The notes under the pieces: model-generated
Told to the model about the DNA's origin: nothing
Databases searched by the model: none
The model's input: the letters and a program-made list of their open reading frames with translations, nothing else
Translations under genes and position numbers: made by a program
Source: Psychrobacter sp.
GTDB lineage: Bacteria; Pseudomonadota; Gammaproteobacteria; Pseudomonadales; Moraxellaceae
Direction: 5' to 3'
Assembly (NCBI GenBank): GCA_029264635.1
Contig: JARIAA010000076.1
Location: 1 to 7,645, forward strand
Length of the DNA stretch: 7,645 bases
Shown here: positions 5,800 to 7,645 of the stretch, piece by piece
How the letters are laid out: every line of letters begins with the position of its first letter
Numbering within the stretch: position 1 is the stretch's first letter

Positions 5800-7164
5800 T
5801 TAATTAGTCAAAATAGCCGCATCGGTTTTATCCAGTTTATCGGTGACAAAAGGATTGGCTTCGATAACTTGCACCGGTAAGTAACGTAGTTGTATCTTAA
5901 TAGGCAGATAATCAGGAAAGTCATCTGCCATAGTCTGAGTAATATCCGCTTCAATTTGGCGGACATCATAAGAGCTGGGTGTCGTCTCTCCACGAATAAC
6001 GGCTCGAACAATCTGATGGTCATCATCTCTATCAAACTGAGTATTGGTTAGGACATTGCCTTTATCTATAAAATAGTTATTAATGGTTTCTTTGACACTA
6101 CTCTCAAACGTTTGTTGTTTGGCATTAGTATTTAAATTGATCGACAAATAAGTCCCCAAAACCGCTAACAATAATAAAGTCACCGCATTACGTTTGCAAA
6201 AAGTTAGATAAGTATTTGACTTATAATCATCATCGACCAAGCGACGAAACCCCAATACCCATAAGACCAAGGCGTTGGTAAACTGAATAGCGATAATATT
6301 GGTGATTGCCAATAATAGCGCGCCAAGGCCAAGCTGCATCTCACCATGAGCCAATAAAATCCCACTGGCAGCAAGCGGTGGCACCAAAGCGGTTGCGACT
6401 GCTACCCCGACGACTGCCACAGATAAGTGCGGTGAGACCATCGCATAAGCGCCTGCCGTCCCACCTGCTAATGCAATCATCAAATCCATAGAGGTCGGCT
6501 GGGTACGCGATAGTATCTCTGCTGTCAGTGGCTGTCCACTATGCAGCCAACCCACTGTAAACCCAACCAATACGACCAAAGAGATACCAGCTAGCACCGT
6601 AAATAACGATTTACGTAGTAGGGGCATGCGATGGTCAATAATCGCCAGTGCTATTCCAGTGATAGGACCCAGCATCATAGCGACCAACATGGCTCCAATG
6701 ACTACTGCTGCAGAATTGGCGACCAGTCCGTAGCTGGCAATAATGGCTGAGAGCATGTTCATCACAAAGTACATCTTGCTAGGTAGGGCATTGGCTTCAA
6801 TTCTAACCCGTACCTCAGGGTAATCTACTTTTTGATTACTAAACTGCTCGGCAATAAACTGCTTATAAGACTCAAGTTTAGATTCTTTTTCGACCTCATT
6901 TTCAGCATACGTCGGTTCATTTTCTGCTTCAATGACGTCCTCCTTATAGGAGTCGATATCGCTATCAATATTTCTAAACGTTGGTTCCGCTGCGCCGTCG
7001 TTAGATTCTGCTGTGGTAGATTCAGTGATAGAGGTTTCTACGGTTGCAACGACGACATCGGTACTTAGCGAAGTCATGGTTACTTTAGGGTTAGAATACT
7101 CAGCGTTTTCTTCTGTGTTCTCAGCTGGTGAAGGGCGATAGGTTTCTTTGGCAGATAAGGTCAT
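5800..7164 (-). CDS. DUF389-family membrane protein with long acidic N-terminal extension
   Basis: An inner-membrane protein of 454 residues. Residues 1-100 are hydrophilic, rich in Glu, Thr, Ser and Asn, and predicted disordered. A hydrophobic core follows with about seven segments (roughly 133-156, 157-176, 188-205, 226-243, 246-269, 278-304, 325-343). It carries features typical of DUF389, such as NSAAVVIGAMLVAMMLGPI at 150-168 and the VATALVPPLAASG stretch at 256-268. Residues 345-454 form a soluble C-terminal domain. The family has no established biochemical function, so none is assigned. The ATG at 7164 has no visible Shine-Dalgarno sequence, and codon 30 (the next ATG) has none either. 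A consensus site lies inside the ORF before codon 78, so the true start is unsettled. The gene is transcribed away from the plus-strand gene at 7515. Confidence 0.85.
   Translation of the reverse strand: MTLSAKETYRPSPAENTEENAEYSNPKVTMTSLSTDVVVATVETSITESTTAESNDGAAEPTFRNIDSDIDSYKEDVIEAENEPTYAENEVEKESKLESYKQFIAEQFSNQKVDYPEVRVRIEANALPSKMYFVMNMLSAIIASYGLVANSAAVVIGAMLVAMMLGPITGIALAIIDHRMPLLRKSLFTVLAGISLVVLVGFTVGWLHSGQPLTAEILSRTQPTSMDLMIALAGGTAGAYAMVSPHLSVAVVGVAVATALVPPLAASGILLAHGEMQLGLGALLLAITNIIAIQFTNALVLWVLGFRRLVDDDYKSNTYLTFCKRNAVTLLLLAVLGTYLSINLNTNAKQQTFESSVKETINNYFIDKGNVLTNTQFDRDDDHQIVRAVIRGETTPSSYDVRQIEADITQTMADDFPDYLPIKIQLRYLPVQVIEANPFVTDKLDKTDAAILTN
6939..6945 (-). promoter_or_regulatory. 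Internal Shine-Dalgarno-like sequence in the DUF389 gene
   Basis: The coding strand reads AAGGAGG, a near-perfect complement to the 16S 3' end, followed after 5 bases by ATT, codon 78 of the reading frame. ATT is a rare start codon (known for infC). Starting here would remove most of the acidic tail and leave 377 residues. It may equally be the chance encoding of Lys-Glu-Asp. Confidence 0.25.
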
Positions 7165-7215
7165 AGCAACAGAGCTTTATAAGTGATATACACAATGCCC
7201 TTATTGTAATGATAA

Positions 7216-7244
7216 ATGATAAAAAGCGTATGAGTTTTTGTAGA
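7216..7244 (-). promoter_or_regulatory. Candidate promoter of the DUF389 gene
   Basis: On the minus strand, TCTACA (7244-7239, four of six matches) and TATCAT (7221-7216, five of six) are 17 bases apart. Transcription would start near 7208, giving a leader of about 44 bases. The TTTATCAT element is repeated immediately downstream. Confidence 0.3.
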
Positions 7245-7264
7245 CTGATAGGAGAGTTACCTAT

Positions 7265-7282
7265 AGTCAAAATGAGTTGACT
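7265..7282. repeat. Dyad AGTCAA-N6-TTGACT
   Basis: Six-base perfect arms, 7265-7270 and 7277-7282, around AATGAG. Each arm reads TTGACT on one strand, resembling back-to-back -35 hexamers or a binding site for a dimeric regulator. Confidence 0.35.
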
Positions 7283-7359
7283 TTATTATCGTTTTTAAAA
7301 GTACCTATAATGAAGAGACGATAGAAAAAAATCAAAGCAGAAAGAGGTATAAATAATAG

Positions 7360-7376
7360 TTTGTTGAATCAACAAA
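7360..7376. repeat. Perfect 17-bp palindrome, possible operator
   Basis: TTTGTTGA (7360-7367) and TCAACAAA (7369-7376) are perfect inverted repeats around one central base. The size and symmetry suit a dimeric helix-turn-helix repressor. No regulator gene is visible in the window. Confidence 0.4.
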
Positions 7377-7450
7377 TAACTCCCTAATGTTAACATGGTT
7401 TTGTAGATAAGTCAGCTGATATAGATGGCCTGCAAGTCTAAGGTAAATAC

Positions 7451-7479
7451 TTACTATCCGTGTGGGTTTAGCGTATAAA
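7451..7479 (+). promoter_or_regulatory. Weak candidate promoter of the plus-strand gene
   Basis: TTACTA (7451-7456, three of six matches) and TATAAA (7474-7479, five of six) have 17-base spacing. A second hexamer, TATAAC at 7485-7490, is also possible. Both lie in an interrupted dyad, GTGTGGGTT (7460-7468) and AACCACAC (7488-7495), which could be a regulator site or a leader hairpin close to the ribosome binding site. Confidence 0.3.
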
Positions 7480-7502
7480 GATAGTATAACCACACTAATT
7501 AT

Positions 7503-7507
7503 AAGGA
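7503..7507 (+). promoter_or_regulatory. Ribosome binding site for the gene starting at 7515
   Basis: AAGGA lies 7 bases before ATG (7515-7517), good spacing, and supports this as a real start although only 43 codons are in view. Confidence 0.7.
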
Positions 7508-7514
7508 TTAACTA

Positions 7515-7645
7515 ATGAACTGGCCTCTATTTTCTGTTATCTATTCAATCGCAGCAACAGTAACTATCGGTGTATGTATGATCGCAGCATTAGTGACTGG
7601 ATTCAATGAAATCCCTCACATTCAAATGGCCGTAATAGCTGGTAT
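7515..7645 (+). CDS. Partial gene for a small hydrophobic membrane protein (3' end outside window)
   Basis: The first 43 codons of an open frame that runs off the right edge. The product starts MNWPLFSVIYSIAATV; residues about 4-30 form one long hydrophobic segment, then a short polar stretch NEIPHIQ (33-39), then another hydrophobic segment beginning at about 40. This suggests a protein with at least two membrane helices and no lipoprotein box. I do not recognise a named family with confidence; it resembles small uncharacterised two-helix membrane proteins of Proteobacteria. It is preceded by a good ribosome binding site and is divergent from the DUF389 gene, so the two may share control. 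Confidence 0.7.
   Translation, partial: MNWPLFSVIYSIAATVTIGVCMIAALVTGFNEIPHIQMAVIAG

Larger units (their letters stand above)
7165..7514. other. Divergent intergenic region (350 bases)
   Basis: An AT-rich spacer between the divergent DUF389 and plus-strand genes. It contains three dyad symmetries, candidate promoters on both strands, and a perfect TATAAT on the plus strand at 7306-7311 lacking a well-spaced -35 (TTGACT at 7277-7282 is 23 bases away). TACCTATA occurs twice as a direct repeat (7258-7265 and 7302-7309). No tRNA or convincing small gene was seen. Confidence 0.5.

Noticed and set aside
7277..7311. TTGACT and TATAAT on the plus strand as a strong promoter for a small RNA.
   Set aside because: The 23-base spacing is too long for a sigma-70 promoter, and no terminator-like structure with a U-tract follows.
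7295..7396. A 33-codon hydrophobic frame on the minus strand in the divergent spacer.
   Set aside because: It has no ribosome binding site, it runs through the 17-bp palindrome, and nothing supports coding beyond the open frame.

Overview
The window looks like chromosomal DNA of a gammaproteobacterium of the Moraxellaceae, most likely Psychrobacter. This is inferred from protein character, moderate GC content with AT-rich spacers, and the gene order alaS then lysC, which Pseudomonas also has (alaS-lysC-rsmA). No mobile element, CRISPR array, tRNA or rRNA was found. It reads as an ordinary core-genome segment, not an accessory island.

Layout, in the direction of transcription on the minus strand: a DUF389-family membrane protein with a long acidic N-terminal tail (7164 down to 5800); a YkvI-family multi-pass membrane protein (5563 to 4481); alanyl-tRNA synthetase alaS (4363 to 1691); and aspartokinase lysC (1410 to 124), followed by a likely terminator at 39-68. 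The spacers of 236, 117 and 280 bases all hold stem-loops or promoter-like sequences, so these are probably separate transcription units rather than one tight operon. A divergent gene for a small hydrophobic protein begins at 7515 on the plus strand and runs off the right edge. The 350-base divergent spacer before it carries three dyad symmetries.

Functionally, lysC commits aspartate to the lysine/threonine/methionine and diaminopimelate pathways, and alaS charges tRNA-Ala. The two membrane proteins have no established substrate, and nothing visible ties them to the amino-acid genes. The most substantive observation is a strong in-frame ribosome binding site and ATG inside lysC, at codon 260. 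It would make a separate 169-residue regulatory subunit, as in the alpha2beta2 aspartokinases. Second is the DUF389 gene, whose first ATG lacks a ribosome binding site while a consensus one lies inside the ORF upstream of an ATT codon. I did not find a clearly novel system here.
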